DNA of 64,000 nucleotides, taken from positions 62,001 to 126,000 of the forward strand of contig CANLXI010000021.1 of the NCBI GenBank assembly GCA_947495035.1, written 5' to 3'. This document shows, in pieces, positions 9,949 to 17,533 of this stretch. This DNA is from an uncultured Granulosicoccus sp. (GTDB lineage Bacteria > Pseudomonadota > Gammaproteobacteria > Granulosicoccales > Granulosicoccaceae). The notes beneath the pieces are model-generated. The model worked only from the letters and a program-made list of their open reading frames with translations, made no database searches and had not been told where the DNA came from. Numbering within the stretch: the stretch's first letter is position 1; each line of letters opens with the position of its first letter. A program made the translations under genes and the position numbers.

Positions 9949-11073
9949 ATGTTGAAGCGCCCCAGGTCTGCCAGTACCTTGCCCCGAACGCAACAAGACA
10001 CGGGCAACGGAGTTGTTCTGTCCATTGACAGTGTGACTCGTCGGTTTGGTGCCGAACCGGCGGTGGATCGCTTGTCACTGAATGCCGAGCCGGGCGAGTG
10101 CATTGTTGTTCTGGGCGCATCCGGCTGCGGCAAGAGTACCTTGTTGCGCATGGTGGCAGGTCTGGAGCGAGCGGATGAAGGCACCATCAGTCTGGATGGA
10201 AACATCGTGTCCGGACCTCGGACTTTCACACCGACCGAGGAAAGAGGTGTTGGGGTTGTATTTCAATCCTATGCGCTGTGGCCTCATCTGGATGTGGCTG
10301 CCCACGCACGGTTTCCACTGGATGCCGCGGGCATGCGCGGCACACAGGCAAGACGTCAGGTAGCCGAAGCACTGGAAATGGTCGGTTTGCAGGATCTGGC
10401 GGATCGGCGTCCTGCCGAGCTGTCAGGCGGTCAGCGACAGAGAGTGGCGCTGGCGCGTTGTCTGGCGCAGTCGGCCAGATTGATACTCATGGATGAACCC
10501 CTGGCGAACCTGGACCCTCACCTTCGAGGGACAATGGAACATGAGATCAACCGGGTACGTCATGATACCGGTGCGACCATGCTGTACATCACGCACGATC
10601 AGCGAGAAGCGATGGCCCTGGCAGATCGCATTGCTGTTCTGGATAACGGTCGTCTGCAACAGATTTCAACACCAGAGCAGTTGTATCGGGAACCGGCCAA
10701 TCGCACGGTTGCCGGATTCATCGGCTCAGGTTGTTTTCTCGACGCCCGACTTGTCGGACAGGGCCTGAATGCCGATCAGACGCTGGAGGTGGATATCGGC
10801 GGCCGTATCATCCCTGTGCGCGCCAGGGCTCGACCTGATCATGACAAGGTGTTGCTGTTGGTACGGCCCGAGGATGTCCGGCTGAGCGATGCCACGGCGT
10901 CAGCCGACAGGCCGACTGCCCGGGTGATGTCGGATGTGTATCGGGGTGACCATCACGAACTGGGTCTGCAGCTGCATTCAGGTCAGTTTCTGCAGGCCAG
11001 AAGTCGATACGGCTGGCCGCAAGGTATCGAGGTCAGTGTCGACATCAGCGATGCCTGGCTGGTGCCGGCATGA
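9949..11073 (+). CDS. ABC transporter ATP-binding protein, Fe3+/FbpC-like
   Basis: This cytoplasmic ATPase belongs to the FbpC/PotA branch. It shows Walker A GASGCGKST, the signature LSGGQRQRVALARCLAQ, Walker B LILMDEPLANLDP, the H-loop TLYITHDQ-type segment and a C-terminal TOBE-like region from about residue 250. I use ATG 9949; an upstream TTG at 9916 would add 11 residues. Its natural partners, a fused FbpB-like permease and an FbpA-like binding protein, lie just downstream but on the opposite strand. In most genomes these three genes form one operon, so the ATPase looks inverted. Substrate is unproved; ferric iron is the family default. Confidence 0.87.
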   Translation: MLKRPRSASTLPRTQQDTGNGVVLSIDSVTRRFGAEPAVDRLSLNAEPGECIVVLGASGCGKSTLLRMVAGLERADEGTISLDGNIVSGPRTFTPTEERGVGVVFQSYALWPHLDVAAHARFPLDAAGMRGTQARRQVAEALEMVGLQDLADRRPAELSGGQRQRVALARCLAQSARLILMDEPLANLDPHLRGTMEHEINRVRHDTGATMLYITHDQREAMALADRIAVLDNGRLQQISTPEQLYREPANRTVAGFIGSGCFLDARLVGQGLNADQTLEVDIGGRIIPVRARARPDHDKVLLLVRPEDVRLSDATASADRPTARVMSDVYRGDHHELGLQLHSGQFLQARSRYGWPQGIEVSVDISDAWLVPA

Positions 11074-11113
11074 CGCGGCAGATCGTGCTCGTCACGGCGC
11101 TCAAGTCATCAAG

Positions 11114-11321
11114 TGGAGTTGTGGAGTTGTGGAGTTGTGTAGTTGTGGAGCTGAGGGGCTGAGGAGCTGAGGGGCTGAGGGGCTGAGGAGCTGAGGGGCT
11201 GAGGGGCTGAGGGGCTGAGGAGCTGAGGAGCTGAGGGGCTGAGGGGCTGAGGGGCTGAGGGGCTGAGGAGCTGAGGGGCTGAGGGGCTGAGGGGCTGAGG
11301 AGCTGAGGAGCTGAGGAGCTG
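11114..11321. repeat. 8-bp tandem array of 26 units between convergent genes
   Basis: From 11114 to 11321 the sequence is a perfect 8-base periodic array. The first five units are TGGAGTTG-like (three identical, then TGTAGTTG and TGGAGCTG), and the remaining 21 alternate irregularly between AGGGGCTG and AGGAGCTG. It fills the gap between the ATPase stop (11073) and the permease stop, ending at the base next to the permease TGA. Because 8 is not a multiple of 3, all three frames on the minus strand read the same cyclic LSPSAPQP-type peptide with no stops, which creates long but meaningless open frames. Confidence 0.97.
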
Positions 11322-13010
11322 TCAGGCCCAGGGCACCACACCGGCGGGTAGCCGTCTGGCAAACAGACGAAGCAATGACATCATGACGATCGTTGCAATG
11401 ATGACCGTTACCGACATGGCCGCTGCCAGCGTCGTATAGCCACCATCCTCGTAGTTGAAAATGACAGTGCCGATGGTCTCGTTGCCGCTGGACCACAACA
11501 GTGCCGACACGGTGATCTCGTTGTACGCAGTCAGAAATACCAGTATGGCCCCGGAGACCGCCGGGGCGGCCAGCAGCGGGGCCTGGATACGCGTCAGTCT
11601 GCGCAGGTAACTGGCGCCACAGACCCTGGCTGCATCATCCAGAGCATCATCCAGCTGGCTGGAGGCGCTGACCACCGGTTTGAGGCCAACAGCCAGGAAA
11701 ACCGCTACATAGGCCAGACCGATCAGAGTCAGTGTGTTGTACAAGGAAACGTTCAGCAGCGGCAGAGGGCGCAGGAAGGTCAGGATGAAGGCCACTGACA
11801 TGACGATACCCGGGACGGAATAGGCCAGATCGGCCTGTACCGCGGATGCGGTGGCCACACGCCGTTGCCAGCCTGATGGCCGAGTCAATGTGAAGGCAAG
11901 GGGAATGGCGATCAGGGCAATGCACAAGGCAGCAATGGACGCTACCAGTGTGGAATTGGCAAAGGCGCGCAGAGTGACGGCTTGTTCACCGACCACCGCC
12001 ACGAAGTGTGAAAACGTCAGGGTGTCCAGACTCAGTGCAACTCCGTAGGTGGGTACCAGCGCCGAGCTCAGCAGTGAGAGCAGCGGGAATGCCAGGGTCA
12101 GGGCGACAAAGCACCACAGCAGGCATTCGGCCAGCGTGGGCCAGCCCTGATGGCTCGTGTTCAGCTGATCGATGGTCGCGCCAACGCCGGGTACCGTGCG
12201 TCTGGCGCGCGCCAGCCACCACCAGGAAACCAGCACCAGCAGGAGTGCCAGCAAGGCAAGGATGGTGGCAATGGCCGCGACTTCATCCAGTACGTCCGGG
12301 CCGAAGCTGGCGAGTTTCTGCCAGATCAGCACAGGCAGGGTGGTGTATCTCGCAGGCACCCCGATCAGTGCATTGATTCCGAAATTTCCCAGTGCCGCGA
12401 TGAAGGACAGTGTGGCCGCACCTATCATGGAGGGGGCCAGCAGTGGCAGCACGATGCGCCGCACCGTCAGAGACCGTGACGCTCCCGATACGCGAGCGGC
12501 TTCCAGAAGATCTGCGGGTAGAGAGCGCAAACTGGACTGTACGATGATCACGACCAGCGGGAAGTGCTGCAATGCCAGCAGCGTGATCAACCCGCCAACC
12601 GTGTGCACCGGGTTGTGGGAGCCGGCCGCAGGCGCCAGACCAACCCAGGACAGGACGCTGCTGCTGGGTCCCAGTGCCTGAGTCCAGGCAATGGCCGTGA
12701 CATGCGGCGGTATCATCATGGGGAGCAACAGGAGAAATACCAGCAGGCCTCGCCAGCGCAATGAAGCCAGGCGCAGGGTGAGAGCAATGGCTGTACCAAG
12801 CAGCGTTGCCAGAACGGCGGAAATGGCAGCACTGCTCAGTGAATGCCGCAGTGCTCGCAGCACCCTGGTTTCACCCATGGCTGCGATCACCCCATCGACG
12901 CCATGGCTCAGCAGCGCCGCCAGAGGCAGGCCGCACAGCAAAGTGAGCGCCAGTGCCAGCAGCAGCGGTGCGAATCGCTCCGCTGAACCGGCTTCAGTAA
13001 GTCTGCTCAA
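11322..13010 (-). CDS. Fused two-domain ABC permease, FbpB/AfuB-like
   Basis: This 562-residue inner-membrane protein contains two binding-protein-dependent permease domains in tandem, with about twelve hydrophobic segments. Each half has an EAA-type loop: LEAARVSGASRSLTVRRIVLPLL in the first and DDAARVCGASYLRRLTRIQAPLL in the second. The fused layout is typical of FbpB/AfuB iron(III) and related importers. No ATG is available near the N-terminus; the best start is a TTG at 13010, which overlaps a vestigial stop codon made by a local 44-bp duplication. It follows the binding-protein gene on the same strand. Confidence 0.88.
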   Translation of the reverse strand: MSRLTEAGSAERFAPLLLALALTLLCGLPLAALLSHGVDGVIAAMGETRVLRALRHSLSSAAISAVLATLLGTAIALTLRLASLRWRGLLVFLLLLPMMIPPHVTAIAWTQALGPSSSVLSWVGLAPAAGSHNPVHTVGGLITLLALQHFPLVVIIVQSSLRSLPADLLEAARVSGASRSLTVRRIVLPLLAPSMIGAATLSFIAALGNFGINALIGVPARYTTLPVLIWQKLASFGPDVLDEVAAIATILALLALLLVLVSWWWLARARRTVPGVGATIDQLNTSHQGWPTLAECLLWCFVALTLAFPLLSLLSSALVPTYGVALSLDTLTFSHFVAVVGEQAVTLRAFANSTLVASIAALCIALIAIPLAFTLTRPSGWQRRVATASAVQADLAYSVPGIVMSVAFILTFLRPLPLLNVSLYNTLTLIGLAYVAVFLAVGLKPVVSASSQLDDALDDAARVCGASYLRRLTRIQAPLLAAPAVSGAILVFLTAYNEITVSALLWSSGNETIGTVIFNYEDGGYTTLAAAMSVTVIIATIVMMSLLRLFARRLPAGVVPWA

Positions 13011-13089
13011 TCGTCAAACAATTCCGAGAAGTGTTCCCTGGCGAGTCTGCTCAACCGCCAAACAGATCCATGAAGTGTTCCTTGTTGGC
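13001..13089. repeat. 44-bp imperfect tandem duplication at the binding protein/permease junction
   Basis: Copy A (13001-13042) and copy B (13045-13089) both run from GTCTGCTCAA through GAAGTGTTCC. Copy B encodes the true end of the binding protein (KEHFMDLFGG-stop); copy A encodes a decayed version (REHFSELFDD-stop). Copy B also contains the permease-type TTGAGCAGACT start, but it runs into the copy A stop. Copy A supplies the start that is actually used. The duplication therefore spans an overlapping stop/start junction. Confidence 0.85.
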
Positions 13090-14055
13090 CCGATCATCCC
13101 TGAGCGCAGCGGCTGGATCAAACGGCATCAGGCTGATGTTGTCGCGTGATGGGAAGCCCTCTGGCACGGCGGTATCCGGGTGTGCCGGCAGGTATCCCAT
13201 GTCGGAAGCCAGTTGCTGGCCTTCTTCCGAGAGCAGAAATTCCACGAAGGCCCGAGCCGCTTCCGGGTTTCGTGCCGTGCTGAGTATGGCGACCGGTTCG
13301 GTTACCGCCGAGACGCCTTCTTCGGGAAAGACAAAGCTCACCGGAGCCCCATCGGCCTGATTGCGGATAGGCAGAAAATCGACCACGAATCCATACAGTT
13401 TGTCGCCACCGGCAACCGCCTTGTAGACACCTCCATTGCCACCGTCCGCCAGAGCCTTCTGATCGGCCAGGCCGGCATAGTAGTCCCAACCCAGATCCGG
13501 GTTACCGGTCAGGGTGGCCATGTGGATGGTCGCCGCACCGGATGTCAGTGGCGATGGCATGGCGATCTGGCCCTGTGCTTCGGTCTTGAGCAGATCTTTC
13601 CAGCTGGTGGGTTTCATGGGGGCGGCATCATTGACGATGATGCCGGTCGTGATGAGTTTGGTGGAGAACCAGTGATCCTGCTCATCCATCAGGGAGGCAT
13701 CGTAGGCAGATGTATCGAGTTCCGGAAAAGCCATCAGGTGACCGTCGGCTTCCAGTGATTCCATGTTGACGCTGTCGGCGATCAGCAGCACGTCGGGCCG
13801 TGGGTCCCCGGCAGCAATTTCCGAGCGCAATTTGGCCATGACCTTCGTTGTTCCGTCACGAAACCATTCAACCTCGACATCGGGATAGCTGGCCGTGAAG
13901 GCATCCACGGTTGCCTGAGCATCCGCATTGGGTTGGGATGTGTAGAGGACCAGCTTGCCATTGGGTGCTGCCAGCGCACTGGTTGCAGACAGGGACGTAG
14001 CGAGCGCTGTGGCAAGAGATACCGCGGCAAGTGACAGGCGATGGTGACTGGACAT
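13051..14055 (-). CDS. ABC transporter periplasmic binding protein, FbpA/AfuA-like
   Basis: This 334-residue protein is the solute receptor for the permease encoded downstream. It begins with a signal peptide (MSSHHRLSLAAVSLATALATSL, cleavage near SALA-AP). The mature part starts with the class-1 pattern KLVLYTSQPNADAQATVDAFTASYPDVEVEWFRDGTTKVMAKL, typical of iron(III) and related family-1 binding proteins. The usual pair of iron-binding tyrosines is not obvious, and no Fur-like site is visible upstream, so ferric iron is not certain; other small oxyanions or organic ligands are possible. I chose ATG 14055 because it places the signal peptide correctly; the longer open frame upstream has no family similarity. 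Confidence 0.85.
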   Translation of the reverse strand: MSSHHRLSLAAVSLATALATSLSATSALAAPNGKLVLYTSQPNADAQATVDAFTASYPDVEVEWFRDGTTKVMAKLRSEIAAGDPRPDVLLIADSVNMESLEADGHLMAFPELDTSAYDASLMDEQDHWFSTKLITTGIIVNDAAPMKPTSWKDLLKTEAQGQIAMPSPLTSGAATIHMATLTGNPDLGWDYYAGLADQKALADGGNGGVYKAVAGGDKLYGFVVDFLPIRNQADGAPVSFVFPEEGVSAVTEPVAILSTARNPEAARAFVEFLLSEEGQQLASDMGYLPAHPDTAVPEGFPSRDNISLMPFDPAAALRDDRANKEHFMDLFGG

Positions 14056-14234
14056 GGAGTGGTCTGGTTGCAGGTGGTGAAAATTGACGCTGCATGATCG
14101 ATGATCAAGGTGACAGGTATGTGTCAGCGTCGGGAAGGCGGTAGACGATAACATTGACAGAACCTTCATGGACGGTGCCGCCTGGTAAAAATGGGCCTGA
14201 GCTCGTCCTGAGACATTACCCCGCCAGTGGGTGT

Positions 14235-14696
14235 TCAGATGACCTCGCTTGGCAAGGCGCCTCGGGATTTGCATTCGCGCAACACGAAATTGCTGCGCGT
14301 TTCTCGGACCAGTCCGGTGGCCAGCAGTCGCTTCATCAGAAACCGTTCCAGGCCGGCAGGCGAATGGGCAACCACCTTCAGCATGAAATCATGGTCGCCG
14401 GTGATGGAGCAGCATTCGATGATCTGTTCACTGGTCTCGACGATGTGCAGAAAATCGCGCACGCTCTGTTCGCCGTGATCCTTCAGTGCGATATGAATAT
14501 AGGCCATGGCCTGCAATCCCATGGCACGTGAATCGAGCACTGCCTGGTAGCCCAGGATGACCCCCTGGTCCTGCAGGTGCCTGACTCGACGCCAGCACTG
14601 GGTCGACGAGCTGTTCACACGATCGGCAAGATCCTGCATCGATTGCTTGCCGTCCTTCTGCAGCTCGGCCAGGATCGATTTGTCCAGAGTGTCCAT
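14235..14696 (-). CDS. Lrp/AsnC-family regulator of the phenylalanine hydroxylase operon
   Basis: This 153-residue regulator has an N-terminal winged-helix of the AsnC type (LDKSILAELQKDGKQSMQDLADRVNSSSTQCWRRVRHLQDQGVI) and a C-terminal RAM ligand domain (AMAYIHIALK and CCSITGDHDFMLKVV). Such proteins form octamers that sense amino acids. It is divergent from phhA-phhB, so phenylalanine or tyrosine is the likely effector. The start at ATG 14696 matches homologues; the open frame extends further upstream but lacks similarity. A perfect 10-bp inverted repeat lies 35 bases upstream. Confidence 0.88.
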   Translation of the reverse strand: MDTLDKSILAELQKDGKQSMQDLADRVNSSSTQCWRRVRHLQDQGVILGYQAVLDSRAMGLQAMAYIHIALKDHGEQSVRDFLHIVETSEQIIECCSITGDHDFMLKVVAHSPAGLERFLMKRLLATGLVRETRSNFVLRECKSRGALPSEVI

Positions 14697-14730
14697 TGTC
14701 AATCGTTGCCAATTGGTTGAGATGAAGGTC

Positions 14731-14765
14731 AAACGTACCGCGAATCGAGCACCTTCGGTACGTTT
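14731..14765. promoter_or_regulatory. 10-bp inverted repeat between lrp-type gene and phhA
   Basis: AAACGTACCG at 14731-14740 and CGGTACGTTT at 14756-14765 are perfect inverted copies, with centres 25 bases apart. Together they sit in the divergent promoter region. The arrangement fits a dimeric regulator contacting two helical turns, most simply the adjacent Lrp-type protein. Binding is inferred. Confidence 0.55.
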
Positions 14766-14880
14766 ATTTCTCGAATGCCCGATCATTGAAATGAAAGCGA
14801 CAATATCAGTTGAAAACAGGGTTGGCACGAAATGAGTTTTCATTACTTGGGGACCATACTGTGATGAAGGAGGATTCATC

Positions 14881-15678
14881 ATGAAAAAGACAAGTCAGTA
14901 CGTTGCCAAGGTTCCCGATGCATCGGGGCATATCGACTATTCACCGGAGGAGAACGCGGTCTGGGCCGACCTGTATGCCGCTCAAGCCAGCCAAGTCAGG
15001 CAGTATTGTGCCAATGAATATCTGCAGGGGCTGAGCAAGGTCGGCCTGAGCAAGGACCGTGTGCCTTCCTGTGCCGACGTCAGCGACACCCTTCACGAGT
15101 TGACAGGCTGGACCGTCGAACCGGTACCAGCCTTGATCGGCTTTCAGCGTTTCTTCAGCATGCTGGCCAATCGCACCTTTCCCGCGGCATCCTTCATTCG
15201 TGATCGAAAAGATTTCGATTACATCGAAGAGCCCGATATCTTCCACGAATTGTTCGGACATACACCCCTTCTGGCCGATCAGCGGTTTGCGGACTTTTCG
15301 GAATGCATCGGCAAGGCCGGCATGCGCGCCAGGCCGGAAGATTATGCCTGGCTGATTCGACTCTACTGGTTCACCATCGAATTCGGTCTGACCCGTGAGA
15401 GTGGTCAATACAAGGCACTCGGCTCTGGGCTGGCTTCATCGCCGACCGAGCTGGTTTACAGTGTCGAGAGTGGGACACCCGAGCGACGGCCGTTCGACAT
15501 CATCGATATCCTGCGAACCCCGTATCGCATCGATATTCATCAGCCGATCTATTTCGTGCTGGAGCATGCCGACGAATTGTTTGCCGCAGGCGAACGCGAT
15601 CTGTTGGCAGATATCCAGACAGCTCGCCAGCTCGGCCTGCACGCACCTGCCTATCCGCCCATTGTAAAATCTGCCTAG
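14881..15678 (+). CDS. phhA: Phenylalanine-4-hydroxylase
   Basis: This 265-residue monomeric bacterial enzyme converts phenylalanine to tyrosine using tetrahydropterin, O2 and non-haem iron. The iron ligands are visible: the two histidines in HELFGHTPLL and the glutamate in WFTIEFGL. Length and N-terminus match the Pseudomonas/Chromobacterium type, which lacks the eukaryotic regulatory domain. A strong AAGGAGG ribosome-binding site at 14867-14873 fixes the ATG. phhB follows after eight bases, so the two are co-transcribed and probably controlled by the divergent Lrp-type regulator. Confidence 0.96.
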   Translation: MKKTSQYVAKVPDASGHIDYSPEENAVWADLYAAQASQVRQYCANEYLQGLSKVGLSKDRVPSCADVSDTLHELTGWTVEPVPALIGFQRFFSMLANRTFPAASFIRDRKDFDYIEEPDIFHELFGHTPLLADQRFADFSECIGKAGMRARPEDYAWLIRLYWFTIEFGLTRESGQYKALGSGLASSPTELVYSVESGTPERRPFDIIDILRTPYRIDIHQPIYFVLEHADELFAAGERDLLADIQTARQLGLHAPAYPPIVKSA

Positions 15679-15686
15679 AGAATCTC

Positions 15687-16028
15687 ATGTCAAACAAGAA
15701 GCTGTCCAATCAACATTGCAAGCCCTGCCATGGTGAGGTGCCTGCACTTTCGGCCAGTCAGATCACCGAGCTGGTCGCTGGTATCGATCCTCAATGGGCA
15801 GTCAGCGAGGCTGGTGATGCCCTGGTCCGGCGCTTCATCTTCAAGGGCTTTGCCAAGGCGGCCTATCTGGCCAATCTGTGTGCCTGGCTGGCTGACAAGG
15901 AAGGTCATCACCCGGATATCGCTTTCGGTTGGGGCTATTGCGAAGTGACCCTGACAACCCATGATCTGGGCGGTCTGTCGGAGAACGACTTCATCTGGGC
16001 TGCTCGTCTGGATGCCTTGCTGGAGTGA
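15687..16028 (+). CDS. phhB: Pterin-4a-carbinolamine dehydratase
   Basis: This 113-residue protein regenerates dihydropterin from the carbinolamine made by PhhA. It has the complete family signature: RFIFKGFAKAAYLANLCAWLADKEGHHPDI followed by EVTLTTHDLGGLSENDF, including the paired histidines of the active site. Its position immediately after phhA is the standard arrangement. The N-terminus (KLSNQHCKPCHGEVPALS) matches the usual C-x-PC start of bacterial PhhB proteins. Confidence 0.95.
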   Translation: MSNKKLSNQHCKPCHGEVPALSASQITELVAGIDPQWAVSEAGDALVRRFIFKGFAKAAYLANLCAWLADKEGHHPDIAFGWGYCEVTLTTHDLGGLSENDFIWAARLDALLE

Positions 16029-16198
16029 CCCTCGGATGTGGTAGACGCTCTGTGCTCTCCGTTAGGTGAATAGCCGTTTCTGCGATAGGCTAAGAGGTCT
16101 GATCGATACGGGCATCCGGCTGCGAGCCGCTTCAGTTCGAAAGGCAAGAAGTCCGTCGTTGCCCGTTCGGTCCTGTCCACGCAGCGAGAGACTTCGAT

Positions 16199-16897
16199 AT
16201 GCCAGGAAAAACGACGGAAAAGGCGCCCCTCTCGACGGCGGAAATTGGTGCTCTGGCGCATCTGTATCGAGGTGAGATGTATCGCAGCAAGATCTGGCGT
16301 ACACGTCTGGACATGACCACCAACTGGGCAGTGGTCACGACCGGCATCGCTCTGTCGGTGACATTCAGCAGTCGCGAGGCATCGCCACTGCCCATTGTTC
16401 TCGTGTCCCTGTTGCTTGGAGTTTTCCTGGTCTTCGAGGGGCGTCGGTACCGATTCTTCGATATCTGGCGTACTCGAGTGCGCGTGTTCGAAAATCATTT
16501 CTATGGGCCCATCCTGCGGGGCAAGGGGGTCAATACCGACAACGGCTGGAATGAGGTCATGGCTAATGACTATGAAACCCTGCATTTCCATATCAGCTTG
16601 CCGGAGGCCATGGGACGCCGTCTGCGGCGCAATTACAGCTGGATCTTCGGAATTCAGGCAATCAGCTATGGTGGCAAGCTTGCAATACACCCGGTGCCTC
16701 TGGCGTCGCTGGATGAATTGTGGGTTCGTGCAGCAGTGGGCCCCATCGATGGCCGTCTTGTGCTGCTGGCTGGCGCTGTCTGGTACCTGGCGCTCATTAC
16801 ACTGGCCTTGGCTACCTTGCGAGGACAGAAGGCCGTGGGGCGCGCCCTGGCGCAGGAGCATCGCAATGGCGATCGCATGCGCACGCTGGCCAAGTGA
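16199..16897 (+). CDS. DUF2270 family membrane protein
   Basis: This 232-residue protein has two hydrophobic segments near residues 43-80 (TNWAVVTTGIALSVTFS and LPIVLVSLLLGVFLVFEGRRYR) and a hydrophobic C-terminal segment around residue 185-205. Its core, HLYRGEMYRSKIWRTRLDMTTNWAV and RYRFFDIWRTRVRVFENHFYGPIL, is typical of DUF2270, whose function is unknown. It has no close functional partner here: phhB lies upstream and a VOC protein downstream. The last bases of the gene, including its stop codon, are repeated in tandem just downstream. Confidence 0.8.
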   Translation: MPGKTTEKAPLSTAEIGALAHLYRGEMYRSKIWRTRLDMTTNWAVVTTGIALSVTFSSREASPLPIVLVSLLLGVFLVFEGRRYRFFDIWRTRVRVFENHFYGPILRGKGVNTDNGWNEVMANDYETLHFHISLPEAMGRRLRRNYSWIFGIQAISYGGKLAIHPVPLASLDELWVRAAVGPIDGRLVLLAGAVWYLALITLALATLRGQKAVGRALAQEHRNGDRMRTLAK

Positions 16898-16915
16898 CCA
16901 TGCTGGTCAAGTGAC
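16883..16915. repeat. 17-bp tandem duplication of the DUF2270 gene end
   Basis: Bases 16883-16898 (ACGCTGGCCAAGTGAC) and 16900-16915 (ATGCTGGTCAAGTGAC) match at 14 of 16 positions with a one-base spacer. Copy one holds the last codons and the TGA of the DUF2270 gene. Copy two repeats them, so a second in-context stop follows. Confidence 0.7.
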
Positions 16916-17053
16916 AAGGTGTCTTACCCGTTCCAGCGAGAAGTCCGTCAGCTCTCCTGGAGGTCGGCATCCCGGAAGTGGCTGAGTGCCTGACAGTGCA
17001 GAGTCGGAAGCTTTATGATGGGGTGGGTATTCCGACTTTGACGGACAGGCAAG

Positions 17054-17434
17054 ATGCAGATAAAGAAGCTCGACCATGTCAACGTACGTACCGCGCAGCT
17101 GGAGCGGATGATTGACTGGTATACGGACGTTCTCGGTATGCGGTCGGGAAAACGACCGGATTTTCCGTTTCCCGGTGCGTGGATGTATGCAGCTGATTCA
17201 CCGGTGGTACATCTTGTCGGGGTCGATGGAGAAGCGGGTGTCGGTTCGGAAACGACGTTGAAGCTGGAGCATTTCGCGTTTTCGGCCTCGGATGCCGGAC
17301 GCTTCGAAGCCCATCTGCAGTCCAGGGGCATACGTTATGAACGTGCTGAAGTGCCATCTGCCAATCTTGTTCAGTACAATGTATGGGATCCGGATGGCAA
17401 TCATGTTCATGTGGATTTCCCGGCCGACGAATGA
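17054..17434 (+). CDS. VOC (glyoxalase/dioxygenase fold) family protein
   Basis: This 126-residue protein is a single vicinal-oxygen-chelate domain made of two beta-alpha-beta-beta-beta halves. The first half opens with KKLDHVNVRTAQLERMIDWYTDVLGM and the second contains LEHFAFSASDAG, ending DPDGNHVHVDF. The likely metal ligands are the histidine in LDHVNV, the histidine in LEHFAF and a C-terminal residue of the NHVHVDF strand. VOC proteins include lyases, isomerases, dioxygenases and antibiotic-binding proteins, so the substrate cannot be read from sequence. It precedes an efflux operon by 99 bases, which permits but does not prove a resistance role. Confidence 0.8.
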   Translation: MQIKKLDHVNVRTAQLERMIDWYTDVLGMRSGKRPDFPFPGAWMYAADSPVVHLVGVDGEAGVGSETTLKLEHFAFSASDAGRFEAHLQSRGIRYERAEVPSANLVQYNVWDPDGNHVHVDFPADE

Positions 17435-17533
17435 TCCGGCTGCAAGGGGCTTGCGGGGTCGTGCGCAAGCGGCTGCCGCTCGACAGGCCGACCAGCGACT
17501 GCGCCTGCCTGATTTCTCTCGAGGTGAGTAATA

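Noticed and set aside
11114-11321. CRISPR array
   Set aside because: The repeats are 8 bases, contiguous and without spacers, and no cas gene is nearby.
11045-11496. Minus-strand open frames rich in LSPSAPQP repeats
   Set aside because: They are produced by the 8-bp array, which reads as the same stop-free peptide in each frame. They have no start signal or similarity and they overlap the permease end.
14056-14234. Fur box upstream of the FbpA-like gene
   Set aside because: No 19-bp match to the GATAATGATAATCATTATC pattern was found, so iron control is not supported by the sequence.
17449-17470. GCTTGCG/CGCAAGC stem after the VOC gene as a terminator
   Set aside because: Only seven base pairs, no T-run, and the downstream efflux genes are on the same strand at short distance.
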